Positions 56,185 through 64,000 of a stretch of DNA of 64,000 nucleotides are shown one piece after another. This stretch comes from Leadbetterella byssophila DSM 17132 (GTDB lineage Bacteria > Bacteroidota > Bacteroidia > Cytophagales > Spirosomataceae): positions 3,286,001-3,350,000 of the forward strand of contig NC_014655.1 in the NCBI RefSeq assembly GCF_000166395.1. Reading direction: 5' to 3'. Both the position numbers and the translations under genes were made by a program. How positions within the stretch are numbered: the stretch's first letter is position 1; every line of letters starts with the position of its first letter. Under the pieces are notes generated by a model. That model was not told the DNA's origin. It saw only the letters and a program-made list of their open reading frames with translations, and made no database searches.

Positions 56185-56997
56185 ATGGAAAAGTATATTG
56201 TGATTCGGGAGGTTATTAAGAAAAAGAACCCTGCATTATTGAAATGGCTACCCGGACCCTTATTACGTTATGTTGAGCGTATCGTGCATGAGGACGATAT
56301 TAATGAGGTAATGGCTAATATCGGTCATTTAGAGGGCTTAGATTTTGTAGACGCCTTAATCACACAGGAACTGAACGTCAAGGTGATCTTGAAGGGAGAG
56401 GAGAATATTCCCGCCATAGGAGGTGCCGTATTTGCATCTAACCATCCATTAGGAGGTTTAGATGGCATAGCTTTTATGCATGCATTAGGAAGGTATAGAA
56501 AAGATATCAAGTTCCTGGTGAATGATATTTTAATGAACATAAAGAATCTGGGGCCTTTGTTTATTCCTATTAATAAGCATGGAAAACAGGCCAGAGATGC
56601 CATGAAATTGATAGACGAAACCTATGCCAGTGATCAAGCCATGTTAGTGTTTCCGGCGGGCTTGGTTTCAAGGAAGAGGAAGAATGGGGTGATTAAGGAT
56701 TTGGACTGGAAAAAGAGTTTCGTTACTAAAGCAAGAAAATTCAAAAAAGTAATTATTCCCGTTTACATAGAGGGGCGTAATTCAGACTTTTTTTATAATT
56801 TAGCGAGATTTCGTCGCAATATAGGAATAGGTGTAAATATTGAGATGTTTTACCTGGCAGACGAAATGTTTTCACAACGCAACAAGACCGTAACTATCCA
56901 CATTGGGAAGCCTATCCCTTACGAAGAATTAAATGACAGTCGCTCTGACCAAGAGTGGGCTGATCGAATCAAAGACATTGTTTATGCTATGGCATAA
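56185..56997 (+). CDS. lysophospholipid/O-acyltransferase (GlsA/OlsA-like)
   Basis: This 270-residue membrane-associated PlsC-family acyltransferase has the motif SNHPLGGLDG (about 84-93), the variant of the HX4D motif seen in hemolysin-type and amino-acid-lipid acyltransferases. A later FPAGLVSRK supplies the substrate-binding Pro/Gly region. With the GNAT-type acyltransferase 11 bases downstream it resembles the two-enzyme systems that make N-acyl amino-acid lipids (OlsA/OlsB for ornithine lipids, GlsA/GlsB for glycine lipids). The amino acid used cannot be read here. Confidence 0.82.
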   Translation: MEKYIVIREVIKKKNPALLKWLPGPLLRYVERIVHEDDINEVMANIGHLEGLDFVDALITQELNVKVILKGEENIPAIGGAVFASNHPLGGLDGIAFMHALGRYRKDIKFLVNDILMNIKNLGPLFIPINKHGKQARDAMKLIDETYASDQAMLVFPAGLVSRKRKNGVIKDLDWKKSFVTKARKFKKVIIPVYIEGRNSDFFYNLARFRRNIGIGVNIEMFYLADEMFSQRNKTVTIHIGKPIPYEELNDSRSDQEWADRIKDIVYAMA

Positions 56998-57008
56998 CTT
57001 GAACATAT

Positions 57009-57971
57009 ATGCAGGAGATTTTAGCGCCGATTGATAGAGATATCTTAAAAAGAGAATTAAATGAGAGTACGTTTCTTCGATACACCAATTATGGTAATAT
57101 CGAAGTTCATTTAGTTAATCACCACCGTCAGCCGAATACGGTGATGGAGATTGGGAGGTTGAGAGAGTTGACTTTTAGAGCTGCCGGAGGTGGTACAGGA
57201 TTAGCCGTAGATATAGATGAAAATGATACCTGTGTAGATGCCTATGATCAACTGATTACTTGGGATCCTGAAGAAGAGGAGATTGTGGCGGGTTATCGAT
57301 TGATCAGAGGAAGGGACGCCAGTGTGAACGCGCATGGAGTGTATAATCTCTCTACAGCACATTATTTCCACTTCTCTGAGAAGTTTATTAAAGAGTATTT
57401 GCCCTATACAATAGAACTTGGAAGGTCTTTTGTGCAGCCTAAGTTTCAGCCTGGGAAAGATAATAGGAAAGGATTGTTTTCTTTAGACAATTTGTGGGAC
57501 GGTTTAGGTGCTATTATAGTGCTCAATCCGGATATCAAATATCTGTTTGGTAAAGTGACCATGTATCCTCACTATAATAAGGAAGCTCGGGACCTGCTAT
57601 TGTATTTTATGAATCACTACTTCCCGGATCCTGATAGATTAGTGTGGCCTATCCGCCCTTTAGGGTTTACAACGGACTTAAGTGTCTATGATGGAATTTT
57701 CCATGGTTTAGATTATAAGGAAGGGTATAGAATTTTAAATTCCAAAATAAGGGCATTGGGAGAGAATATTCCTCCATTGATTAATACCTATATGGGATTA
57801 TCTTCTACAATGAAATCTTTTGGAACCGCTGAAAATGATGATTTCGGTGATGTGGAAGAAACAGGAATTCTGATTACCATATCAGATATCTTCGATAATA
57901 AGAAAGAACGCCATGTTAGTTCCTTTGAACGGGACAGGCATTATGGTAAACCTAAGGTTAAGAACAAATGA
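57009..57971 (+). CDS. GNAT-type N-acyltransferase (GlsB/OlsB-like)
   Basis: This 320-residue protein has the Acetyltransf_5/hemolysin-type GNAT fold: [19 protein letters not shown] (about 47-65), [21 protein letters not shown] (about 78-98), and [12 protein letters not shown]. OlsB/GlsB enzymes transfer a 3-hydroxyacyl chain from acyl carrier protein to the amine of ornithine or glycine. Its partner O-acyltransferase is immediately upstream. The stop overlaps the antiporter start by 4 bases (ATGA). Confidence 0.82.
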   Translation: MQEILAPIDRDILKRELNESTFLRYTNYGNIEVHLVNHHRQPNTVMEIGRLRELTFRAAGGGTGLAVDIDENDTCVDAYDQLITWDPEEEEIVAGYRLIRGRDASVNAHGVYNLSTAHYFHFSEKFIKEYLPYTIELGRSFVQPKFQPGKDNRKGLFSLDNLWDGLGAIIVLNPDIKYLFGKVTMYPHYNKEARDLLLYFMNHYFPDPDRLVWPIRPLGFTTDLSVYDGIFHGLDYKEGYRILNSKIRALGENIPPLINTYMGLSSTMKSFGTAENDDFGDVEETGILITISDIFDNKKERHVSSFERDRHYGKPKVKNK

Positions 57972-59200
57972 AAAAGAACATCCCAGTAGTAAATATTATC
58001 TTACTGGGGTGTTGTTTAATTCCTCTTATTGAAGACTTTCGTCTATTTTTCCAGATCATTCTTATCATTTTTTTGACCAAATTATCTGGTAGTTTATGTA
58101 GACGATTAGGTCAGCCCGCTGTGGTAGGTGAGATGTTAGCGGGTATTTTACTTGGGCCTGTTTTATTAGGCGATTACAGTTATTTCCTTTTTCCTAAGGA
58201 ATCTCTCCCAGAACTTCATTTGATCAGCCAAGCCGGTTTGATCTTATTCATGTTTATGGTAGGAATGGAGTTAGATATAGGCCGACTTAAAAAGAGCGGA
58301 TATACCTCCATTATTATCTCTCACACAAGTATTATGGTGCCGTTTGTATGCGGTATTCTTATATCTTTTTATCTGTACCCCCGATTCTCCCCGAAAGAGG
58401 TTGAATTTTGGCATTTTGCCTTGTTCATGGGGGTGGCCATGAGCATTACGGCTTTTCCTGTACTTGCCCGGATAGTGAAAGAGAAGGGCTTGTCTAAGAC
58501 TAAATTGGGGGAATTAGCTATCAGTTGTGCGGCAGTAGATGACGTGACTGCATGGTGTATGCTAGGGGCCTTAGTGGCATGGGTTCGTTCGGATTCACTG
58601 CTAGGCGTAATGATGATTATTCCGGCATGTGTACTGTTAATTTGGATATTAGTAAAGTGGGTTAAACCGAAATTAGCAGATCTGTTTTATGACGGTGTAT
58701 TGAATGGCGGTAGAAGTGTATTGTTGATAACATTGGTGTCACTTTCTGCTTATATGACCGAATATATGGGGATTCATGCCTTATTTGGTGCATTTTTAGT
58801 GGGCATTGTCATTCCTGAAACTATTCGGAAGACTATCTTAAGTAAGATTGAAGATTTAACCGTTAAGGTCCTATTGCCTCTTTTTTTTGCCACTTCGGGA
58901 TTAAGGATGGATGTAGAATTTATAGGGCTAGAATATATTGGGGGATTTGCTTTGATTCTAGCTGTAGCCGTAGCAGGGAAATTATTAGGCAGTAGTTTGG
59001 CTGCCAAGTGGTGTGGTTTGGATAGACAAACCAGTTACTCAATTGGAGTGCTGATGAATACTAGAGGCTTAATGGAGCTCGTTGTTTTAAATATTGGATT
59101 AGATTTAGGAATAATTCATGTGGAGATATATGGCATGATGGTATTTATGGCATTATTAACTACCATTATGACCACGCCATTATTAAAACTGAAACTATGA
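57968..59200 (+). CDS. cation:proton antiporter (CPA2, KefB/NapA-like)
   Basis: This 410-residue protein has about 12-13 membrane helices. The region [21 protein letters not shown] and the ion-site [15 protein letters not shown], with paired Asp residues, are typical of CPA2 Na+/H+ or K+/H+ antiporters. There is no C-terminal RCK/TrkA-N domain. It is coupled by ATGA to the GNAT acyltransferase and is followed 3 bases later by a large membrane protein. The link between lipid synthesis and antiport is positional only. Confidence 0.9.
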   Translation: MKKNIPVVNIILLGCCLIPLIEDFRLFFQIILIIFLTKLSGSLCRRLGQPAVVGEMLAGILLGPVLLGDYSYFLFPKESLPELHLISQAGLILFMFMVGMELDIGRLKKSGYTSIIISHTSIMVPFVCGILISFYLYPRFSPKEVEFWHFALFMGVAMSITAFPVLARIVKEKGLSKTKLGELAISCAAVDDVTAWCMLGALVAWVRSDSLLGVMMIIPACVLLIWILVKWVKPKLADLFYDGVLNGGRSVLLITLVSLSAYMTEYMGIHALFGAFLVGIVIPETIRKTILSKIEDLTVKVLLPLFFATSGLRMDVEFIGLEYIGGFALILAVAVAGKLLGSSLAAKWCGLDRQTSYSIGVLMNTRGLMELVVLNIGLDLGIIHVEIYGMMVFMALLTTIMTTPLLKLKL

Positions 59201-59203
59201 ATC

Positions 59204-60844
59204 ATGAAAACGCTACGGTGGGGGTATTACTTACTCTTAATTTTCCTGATAGGATATTATTACTGGGTACATCTAAAATATGCCATTGCATTTCCTATCA
59301 AAGACGAGTACAGAACCATATGCAAGGTAGTTATTGATTATCTACAAGTTCCTGGTTTTTGGGCTAAGTTTAAGGTTTTTCTTGTTAATGAAAACGAGAG
59401 TCTACAATTGGTGTTAAAACTGTTGAATATCGGTATTTTCACTCTCACAGGTTCTATTCCTTATACTCTGCTATCTTTTATAGGTCAATTGAGTTTGTTG
59501 GCCTTTCCTTTTATAATGCTGGACAAAAGGAACCCTTTTGCCTTAGGGCTCATCGTTTTGGTGATTTTTAATCTTCAGTATTATGTTTTATCCTTCAGGC
59601 ACGATACCTCCTTTTATTATCATGTGGGCTTAGCGGGAGTGCTCCTTGCTTCCTATTATTATGTCCGTAAGGAGTATATAAAAGTGTTCTGGTTTTTCCT
59701 GTTAGGCATTTTTAATAATACGGCTGCAGTCTTGATATTGCCGGTTTTCTTGATTGACTTTTTGTTGACACAAAAAGGACCGTCCTTAAAAGTGATACTG
59801 GGTGGGTTGGTTCTTTTAGTCCTGGTTTTAGGAGGGTTTTATTTACTAAATCCCCATCTCTTTTACTTGCCAGAAAACGGCATTGTTACATTTAAGTCTT
59901 TTCTTATCATTTTAGGGAATTATGTAGATTTTCATTTTGGATATTTAAGAGAAAAGCCATATCTGTTCTTTGGAAGCTTGAGTCTTGTTTTTACTTTCTC
60001 TAGTTTCATCTTTTATCTCTTTGGTCAAAAGAAAACAGATTCGCAAAGGCTTTATTTTATATTGGGTCTATTCTTCTTCATTAGCCTTGTAGCTATAGCT
60101 TTAAAGCGAAGTTCTTTGTATCAATATCTTTTTACACTTTTAGATCCGAGATATAAGATTTTTACCTTTCCGCTTATCGTATTTTGTATCTTATTGTGGT
60201 GCGAAATGATAAAAACACCTCGATTACTTAAAGGCTTAGTATGGGTGCTTTTCTTGTGTCATAATATTCTAAGTGCCTTTAGGGAACAGGATGCTATCCG
60301 GTATTATGACCAGGCCATTAGATTAAACTCTGTATCTGTGCCCAGAGGGTATGATATGATGGGGCCGGTACATATAGATTTTGCAACAAAAATCTATGAT
60401 GAAATGAGGCAATGGCATGTCCAACCAAAAATGTATGCAGAGGCTGTGACCTGGTATAAGTATATGGAAGATTACGTATTTACCGGGTTGGAGAAGAGAT
60501 TTGAGGCTGTTTTGGATCAAAGTAGGATTTTTGATACAGGCAGATATCATACCGTACTGAATATAGAAGGGAAATCCATTGACAGAGAGGCTTTGTTGGT
60601 TCTCAAATCAGAGCAAAATACTTTCCTATTTGCAATAGATTTTTACTATCCAAAAGGGTATCTAGATTGGATTAAAACGGGTGAATACTGCAGTTCAGAC
60701 TTTAATACCAGACTCTTTTTGTCGGTACTCGAAGAAGGAGAATATACCCTTGCGCTTTTTGCTCCCAATAAGGAAGTTTTAGTACATCCTGAGAAAGTAA
60801 TCATTGACTCTAAAGTGCGGAATATGGTGGATGAAAATGTCTAA
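59204..60844 (+). CDS. multi-spanning membrane protein, GT-C glycosyltransferase-like
   Basis: This 546-residue protein has about ten membrane helices in residues 8-385 and a soluble C-terminal domain (about 390-546). An acidic FPIKDEY motif lies in the first extracytoplasmic loop after helix 1. That position is typical for the catalytic Asp of GT-C (polyprenyl-phosphate-sugar-using) glycosyltransferases. No named family is recognised, so the assignment is a structural guess. It begins 3 bases after the antiporter stop. Confidence 0.6.
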   Translation: MKTLRWGYYLLLIFLIGYYYWVHLKYAIAFPIKDEYRTICKVVIDYLQVPGFWAKFKVFLVNENESLQLVLKLLNIGIFTLTGSIPYTLLSFIGQLSLLAFPFIMLDKRNPFALGLIVLVIFNLQYYVLSFRHDTSFYYHVGLAGVLLASYYYVRKEYIKVFWFFLLGIFNNTAAVLILPVFLIDFLLTQKGPSLKVILGGLVLLVLVLGGFYLLNPHLFYLPENGIVTFKSFLIILGNYVDFHFGYLREKPYLFFGSLSLVFTFSSFIFYLFGQKKTDSQRLYFILGLFFFISLVAIALKRSSLYQYLFTLLDPRYKIFTFPLIVFCILLWCEMIKTPRLLKGLVWVLFLCHNILSAFREQDAIRYYDQAIRLNSVSVPRGYDMMGPVHIDFATKIYDEMRQWHVQPKMYAEAVTWYKYMEDYVFTGLEKRFEAVLDQSRIFDTGRYHTVLNIEGKSIDREALLVLKSEQNTFLFAIDFYYPKGYLDWIKTGEYCSSDFNTRLFLSVLEEGEYTLALFAPNKEVLVHPEKVIIDSKVRNMVDENV

Positions 60845-60867
60845 ATTATTGATTATCTGGACTTACT

Positions 60868-60911
60868 TTTGAAGTGTGCATAGGTTTTTATATAATTTTG
60901 TAGTATCTTTG
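60868..60911 (+). promoter_or_regulatory. promoter of the GH108-like gene with two overlapping -7 options
   Basis: TTTG at 60868-60871 is 21 bases before TAATTTTG (60893-60900). A second exact -7, TATCTTTG, lies at 60904-60911 without a good -33. Either would give a leader of about 100-110 bases before the ATG at 61016. Confidence 0.55.
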
Positions 60912-60926
60912 CGTTTTGTTTTTGAA

Positions 60927-60998
60927 TTCAGGGCCACTTGAAGGAGAAAATTTAGGCCGGTCGGCCGACTGAAGGGATCATTTCCTGACAGGATTTTT
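60927..60998 (+). promoter_or_regulatory. structured 5' leader of the GH108-like gene, possible regulatory RNA
   Basis: TTCAG-GGCC (60927-60935) can pair with GGCC-GA-CTGAA (60963-60973) as a 9-bp helix with a 2-base bulge. Alternatively GGCC at 60955-60958 pairs with GGCC at 60963-60966 in a tight hairpin, excluding the first helix. A weaker AGGGA/TTCCT stem follows and the leader ends in TCCTGACAGGA plus five T residues. No known riboswitch class was recognised. Confidence 0.4.
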
Positions 60999-61015
60999 CA
61001 CTAAAAGAAATAAAG

Positions 61016-61579
61016 ATGATTCGATGTTTCATTTTAGTTCTATTTTCATTTTCAGTCCACGCTGCCTCGTTTGAAAAGTATGCTCCGAAACTTCTTAAAT
61101 TTGAAGGAGCAGGTTACGGGATACATAAACCACTGTGGGGAGACAAAGTCTTCTCAAAACAAGAAGCCCTCAATATTTACCGTAAAGAATACTGGAACAA
61201 GTATCACGGTAATCGTTTCAAAAGCCAGGAACTAGCAGAGGTTTTAATTGATCATTTAATCAATGCCGGAGAGGGTAAAGATTTTATGAACATTAAGGCT
61301 TTTCAAGCTATTATTGGAGTGGAGCAAACGGGAAAATTAAGTTTAGCTGATGTTAGGAAAGCTAATGAGTACCCCTATCCTGCTGAATTAGTTAATTCCT
61401 TTGTAAAGTACAGGGTCTTGTATTATCGCTCAAGAAAACTTGCACACAAGTATCCGGGTTGGGAAAAGAGAGCGAGATCCTTCTTTATAAACACGGACGA
61501 AAATGAGCTACTGGTATCAGATTATCTGCTGCCTGTAGATTTGGAAGAAAAGTTTGGGCATATCGCCTTAGCAGATTAA
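61016..61579 (+). CDS. exported GH108-like muramidase
   Basis: This 187-residue protein has a signal peptide (about 1-16, FSFSVHAAS). The domain resembles the GH108/PG_binding_3 family of peptidoglycan lysozymes: FEGAGYG (about 26-32) corresponds to the catalytic-Glu EGGY motif, then YRKEYWNKYHG, EVLIDHLINAGEGKDFMNIKAFQAIIGV and PGWEKRARSF. The usual DxGGxTNxGIT segment after EGGY is shortened to HKPLWGDK, so catalytic activity is uncertain. Phage versions normally lack a signal peptide; this is a host-type exported form. It stands alone between a promoter and a terminator. Confidence 0.72.
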   Translation: MIRCFILVLFSFSVHAASFEKYAPKLLKFEGAGYGIHKPLWGDKVFSKQEALNIYRKEYWNKYHGNRFKSQELAEVLIDHLINAGEGKDFMNIKAFQAIIGVEQTGKLSLADVRKANEYPYPAELVNSFVKYRVLYYRSRKLAHKYPGWEKRARSFFINTDENELLVSDYLLPVDLEEKFGHIALAD

Positions 61580-61604
61580 AAGGACGGCATTGCCGTCCTT
61601 TTTT
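61580..61604. terminator. bidirectional terminator between GH108-like and carboxylase genes
   Basis: AAGGACGGC and GCCGTCCTT form a perfect 9-bp stem with an ATT loop. It is flanked by A residues on the left and T residues on the right, so it can terminate both converging genes. Confidence 0.9.
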
Positions 61605-63204
61605 ATGTTTGCAGTACACCTACATTATATCTTTCAGTAATGGGAGAGTGATTCGCCGCCTCTATTCCTAGTGAGATGACTTTTCTAGTTTCCTCCGGTG
61701 CAATAACCCCATCCACCCATAATCTTGCCGCAGCATAATACGGGCTTAGTTGGGCAGAATATTGAGCTTCAATCTCGGAAAGTAATTTGCTTTTGTCAGC
61801 TTCTTCGAGGTTAATTCCTCTTGATTTAAGCGTGGCTTCTTTTATCTGCAGTAGAGTTTTACCTGCAGAGGCTCCGCTCATTACAGCCATCTGTGCGGTA
61901 GGCCAAGAGTAAATCAAGCGTGGATCATAGGCTTTGCCGCACATGGCATAGTTTCCTGCACCGTAGCTATTGCCCACTATGAAGGTGAATTTAGGAACCA
62001 CAGAATTAGCCATGGCATTTACCATTTTTGCTCCATCTTTTATTATGCCTCCCTGCTCAGATCTAGAACCTACCATAAAACCCGTAACGTCTTGAAGAAA
62101 GACTAAGGGGATTCTTTGTTGGTTACAGTTCATAATAAACCTCGCGGCCTTATCTGCCGCGTCACTATAGATCACACCGCCCATTTGGAGTTCTTTGCTT
62201 CCTCCCGGTTTGGTAGCTTTGACGATCTCTCTTTGATTTGTTACTATTCCCACTGCCCAGCCGTCTATTCTGGCAGTACCACAGAGTAGTGTTTTGCCGT
62301 ATTCAGGTTTATACTCTTCCCAGGTATTGGCATCCACTAATGCCAAGAGGATTTTACGCATGTCATAGGGGGCGGTTCTATCCAATGGCAGCAATTGATG
62401 TATCTCTTCCGGTTTAGTTTCTGGTGACTTTGACTCTTTTCTATTGAAACCTGCAGTAGGGAAATGCCCCATTTTATCCATCACATCTCTAATAGCATCC
62501 AGACAGGATTCGTCATTGGGGAATCTGGTATCCGTAACGCCGGAAATGACAGAATGGGTAGATGCTCCACCTAAGGTTTCCGCATCAACATTTTCTCCAA
62601 TGGATGACTTTACAAGGTAGGGTCCCGCTAAAAATACTGAGCCGGAGTCTTGAACGATAAAGGCATAGTCAGACATGATAGGGAGATAAGCTCCTCCCGC
62701 TACACAAGCTCCCATTATGGCTGAGATTTGAGGTATCCCCATAGAGGACATTCTGGCATTATTTCGGAATATTCTGCCAAAGTGTTCTTTGTCCGGAAAT
62801 ATCTCATCCTGCATAGGAAGATATACTCCGGCAGAATCTACTAAATAGATAATAGGCAGATGATTCTCCATAGCTATTTCCTGGGCACGTAGATTCTTTT
62901 TTCCGGTGATAGGGAACCATGCCCCGGCCTTCACTGTGGCATCATTTGAGACGATCACGCAGAGTCTGGAGGAAACATAGGCTAGAACCACTACTACTCC
63001 GCCATTTGGACAGGGTTCATCGTAGAGGTCTTCTCCGGCAAACATGCCTATCTCCAAGTATGGCGTATCTTTGTCGATGAGGTATTCTATTCTTTCCCAG
63101 GCAGTTAGTTTTCCCTTGCTTTTTAGTTTCTTTATTTTGTCTGCACCTCCACCTTCCTGAAGTCGCTCTCGTTTTGCGGTTAATTGCGCGATTAATTCTT
63201 TCAT
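61603..63204 (-). CDS. acyl-CoA carboxylase beta subunit (carboxyltransferase)
   Basis: This 533-residue subunit transfers carboxyl from biotin to an acyl-CoA. The crotonase-like halves show DSAGVYLPMQDEIFPDKEHFGR and MGACVAGGAYLPIMSD in the first, and DVTGFMVGSRSEQGGIIKDGAKM and GNSYGAGNYAMCGKAY in the second. The segment around FPDKEHFG resembles methylcrotonyl-CoA carboxylase more than propionyl-CoA carboxylase. The divergent acyl-CoA dehydrogenase fits branched-chain amino acid breakdown, but substrate remains an inference. The biotin-bearing alpha subunit is not in the window. Confidence 0.93.
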   Translation of the reverse strand: MKELIAQLTAKRERLQEGGGADKIKKLKSKGKLTAWERIEYLIDKDTPYLEIGMFAGEDLYDEPCPNGGVVVVLAYVSSRLCVIVSNDATVKAGAWFPITGKKNLRAQEIAMENHLPIIYLVDSAGVYLPMQDEIFPDKEHFGRIFRNNARMSSMGIPQISAIMGACVAGGAYLPIMSDYAFIVQDSGSVFLAGPYLVKSSIGENVDAETLGGASTHSVISGVTDTRFPNDESCLDAIRDVMDKMGHFPTAGFNRKESKSPETKPEEIHQLLPLDRTAPYDMRKILLALVDANTWEEYKPEYGKTLLCGTARIDGWAVGIVTNQREIVKATKPGGSKELQMGGVIYSDAADKAARFIMNCNQQRIPLVFLQDVTGFMVGSRSEQGGIIKDGAKMVNAMANSVVPKFTFIVGNSYGAGNYAMCGKAYDPRLIYSWPTAQMAVMSGASAGKTLLQIKEATLKSRGINLEEADKSKLLSEIEAQYSAQLSPYYAAARLWVDGVIAPEETRKVISLGIEAANHSPITERYNVGVLQT

Positions 63205-63279
63205 TCTTATATAATTTACTTGGAGTCCTTTCGTTCCAAAAATATCACTTTTTTTAAAGAAAATATGAATTTTTTTAAG

Positions 63280-63299
63280 ATATTTGACTTGTGAAATAT
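63280..63299. promoter_or_regulatory. inverted repeat in the carboxylase/dehydrogenase divergent region
   Basis: ATATTT (63280-63285) and AAATAT (63294-63299) are inverted 6-base arms 8 bases apart, directly before the tandem repeat. It is AT-rich and could arise by chance; a regulator site is possible. Confidence 0.3.
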
Positions 63300-63300
63300 T

Positions 63301-63340
63301 AGTATAGCAATATCATCAATAGTATAACAATATCATCAAC
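63301..63340. repeat. tandem 20-bp direct repeat upstream of the acyl-CoA dehydrogenase
   Basis: Two abutting 20-base units, AGTATAGCAATATCATCAAT and AGTATAACAATATCATCAAC, differ at 2 positions. They end 5 bases before the ATG at 63346 and lie in the gap between the carboxylase and dehydrogenase genes. They may be a regulator-binding pair or a recent local duplication. Confidence 0.8.
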
Positions 63341-63345
63341 CGACT

Positions 63346-64000
63346 ATGTTTGAAACAGACCACATGAGCTTAATCCGGGAAAGTGCACGGGACTTTGCAG
63401 AAACTCATATTCGTAGCCATGTTATGGAATGGGATGAGGCTCAACACTTTCCTGTAGACTTATTTAAAAAAATGGGCCAATATGGTTTTATGGGGATCGT
63501 AATTCCAGAATCCTATGGAGGCGCGGGACTAAGTTATCAAGAGTATATTACCATTCTTGATGAGATTTCCAAAGTTTGCGGTTCTATAGGTTTATCCGTA
63601 GCTGCGCATAATTCATTGTGCACAAATCACATTTATAGTTTTGCAAATGAGGACCAAAAGAGATTTTACCTGCCTAGGCTTGCAAGTGGAGAATGGTTAG
63701 GAGCTTGGGGTTTAACGGAAACCTTTTCCGGTTCTGACGCCGGAGGAATGAGAACGGTGGCAGAGAAGGATGGAGATTACTATGTTCTTAATGGTTCAAA
63801 GAACTTTATCACTCATGCTATTAGTTCTGATGTGGCGGTGGTGATAGCAAGGACGGGCAAAGAGATGTCTGCATTCATTATTGAAAAAGGAACTCCCGGG
63901 TTTTCTGCCGGTAAGAAGGAGAATAAACTGGGTATGCGTGCTTCAGAAACGGCTTGTTTGTTTTTTGATAATTGTAGAGTGCATAAGGACCAAAGGATTG
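63346..64000 (+). CDS. acyl-CoA dehydrogenase (partial, cut by the window end)
   Basis: This 5' part of a FAD-dependent acyl-CoA dehydrogenase comprises 218 codons with no stop. N-terminal helices ([19 protein letters not shown]) lead to [18 protein letters not shown], the FAD/substrate motif [15 protein letters not shown] (about 120-134) and the beta-domain [10 protein letters not shown]. The catalytic Glu lies beyond the window. It is divergent from the carboxylase subunit, consistent with short/branched-chain acyl-CoA oxidation. Confidence 0.93.
   Translation, partial: MFETDHMSLIRESARDFAETHIRSHVMEWDEAQHFPVDLFKKMGQYGFMGIVIPESYGGAGLSYQEYITILDEISKVCGSIGLSVAAHNSLCTNHIYSFANEDQKRFYLPRLASGEWLGAWGLTETFSGSDAGGMRTVAEKDGDYYVLNGSKNFITHAISSDVAVVIARTGKEMSAFIIEKGTPGFSAGKKENKLGMRASETACLFFDNCRVHKDQRI

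Noticed and set aside
61016-61579. GH108-like gene as evidence of a prophage
   Set aside because: It has a signal peptide, its own promoter and terminator, and no holin, tail or integrase genes nearby.

Overview
The window comes from a Bacteroidota chromosome, most likely a Cytophagales-type aerobic, polysaccharide-degrading bacterium. The clade is supported by GldB, a type IX secretion (T9SS) type B cargo protein next to a PorP/SprF protein, a SusC/SusD pair, a hybrid two-component sensor, the 29-residue bS22/AURKAIP1-type ribosomal peptide, and promoters of the Bacteroidota form TTTG-N18-21-TAnnTTTG. Base composition is moderately AT-rich. Genes are tightly packed, no intergenic gap exceeds 300 bases, and no tRNA, rRNA, CRISPR array, insertion sequence or prophage was seen. 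The only gene cut by the window is an acyl-CoA dehydrogenase at the right end.

Region 1 (1-3894) holds an HU-type DNA-binding protein coupled to a TPR protein, the small ribosomal peptide, RNase G and a YD-repeat exported protein. Region 2 (3939-12062) is a long minus-strand run: the (p)ppGpp synthetase/hydrolase, a membrane-associated protein, a Fur/PerR-type regulator with an inverted-repeat operator, purA, a conserved unknown, a SPOR lipoprotein, gmd, def and an omega-amidase-like nitrilase whose true start appears to be CTG. Region 3 (12219-18036) runs on the plus strand: gldB, an ABC exporter, a second Fur-family regulator, engB, a ROK sugar kinase, tadA and superoxide dismutase.

Region 4 (18060-38825) is a xylose/xyloglucan module. 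A LacI-family repressor diverges from xylB-xylA-sodium symporter, with a perfect 16-bp palindrome placed across both promoters. A hybrid two-component sensor/AraC regulator follows one base after the symporter. Then come a GH31 alpha-xylosidase with an inserted PA14-like domain, SusC, SusD, a three-module surface glycan-binding lipoprotein and a BACON-BACON-GH5 lipoprotein. The inferred flow is surface cleavage of xyloglucan by GH5, capture and import by the binding protein and SusCD, periplasmic xylose release by GH31, symport across the inner membrane, then isomerisation and phosphorylation to xylulose-5-phosphate. No beta-glucosidase, beta-galactosidase or fucosidase is encoded here.

Region 5 (38894-64000) holds ornithine aminotransferase, two coupled thioredoxin-fold proteins, the T9SS cargo/PorP pair, DsbD, a FUSC membrane protein, a LiaF-like/LytS/LytTR three-gene system, purB, an aquaporin-family channel, acetoacetyl-CoA synthetase and a small lipoprotein with a duplicated NPPHG..H.C..VGAPL motif. 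These are followed by a two-acyltransferase pair resembling glycine/ornithine-lipid synthases with an antiporter and a large membrane protein, an exported GH108-like muramidase behind a structured leader, and an acyl-CoA carboxylase beta subunit divergent from the acyl-CoA dehydrogenase.

The most noteworthy items are the CTGA start/stop overlap of the nitrilase, the compact xylose/xyloglucan locus with its shared operator, the GAGGAGGC hairpin just upstream of the GH5 start, the duplicated His/Cys motif lipoprotein, and the muramidase leader with mutually exclusive GGCC pairings. No clearly new biological system was found.
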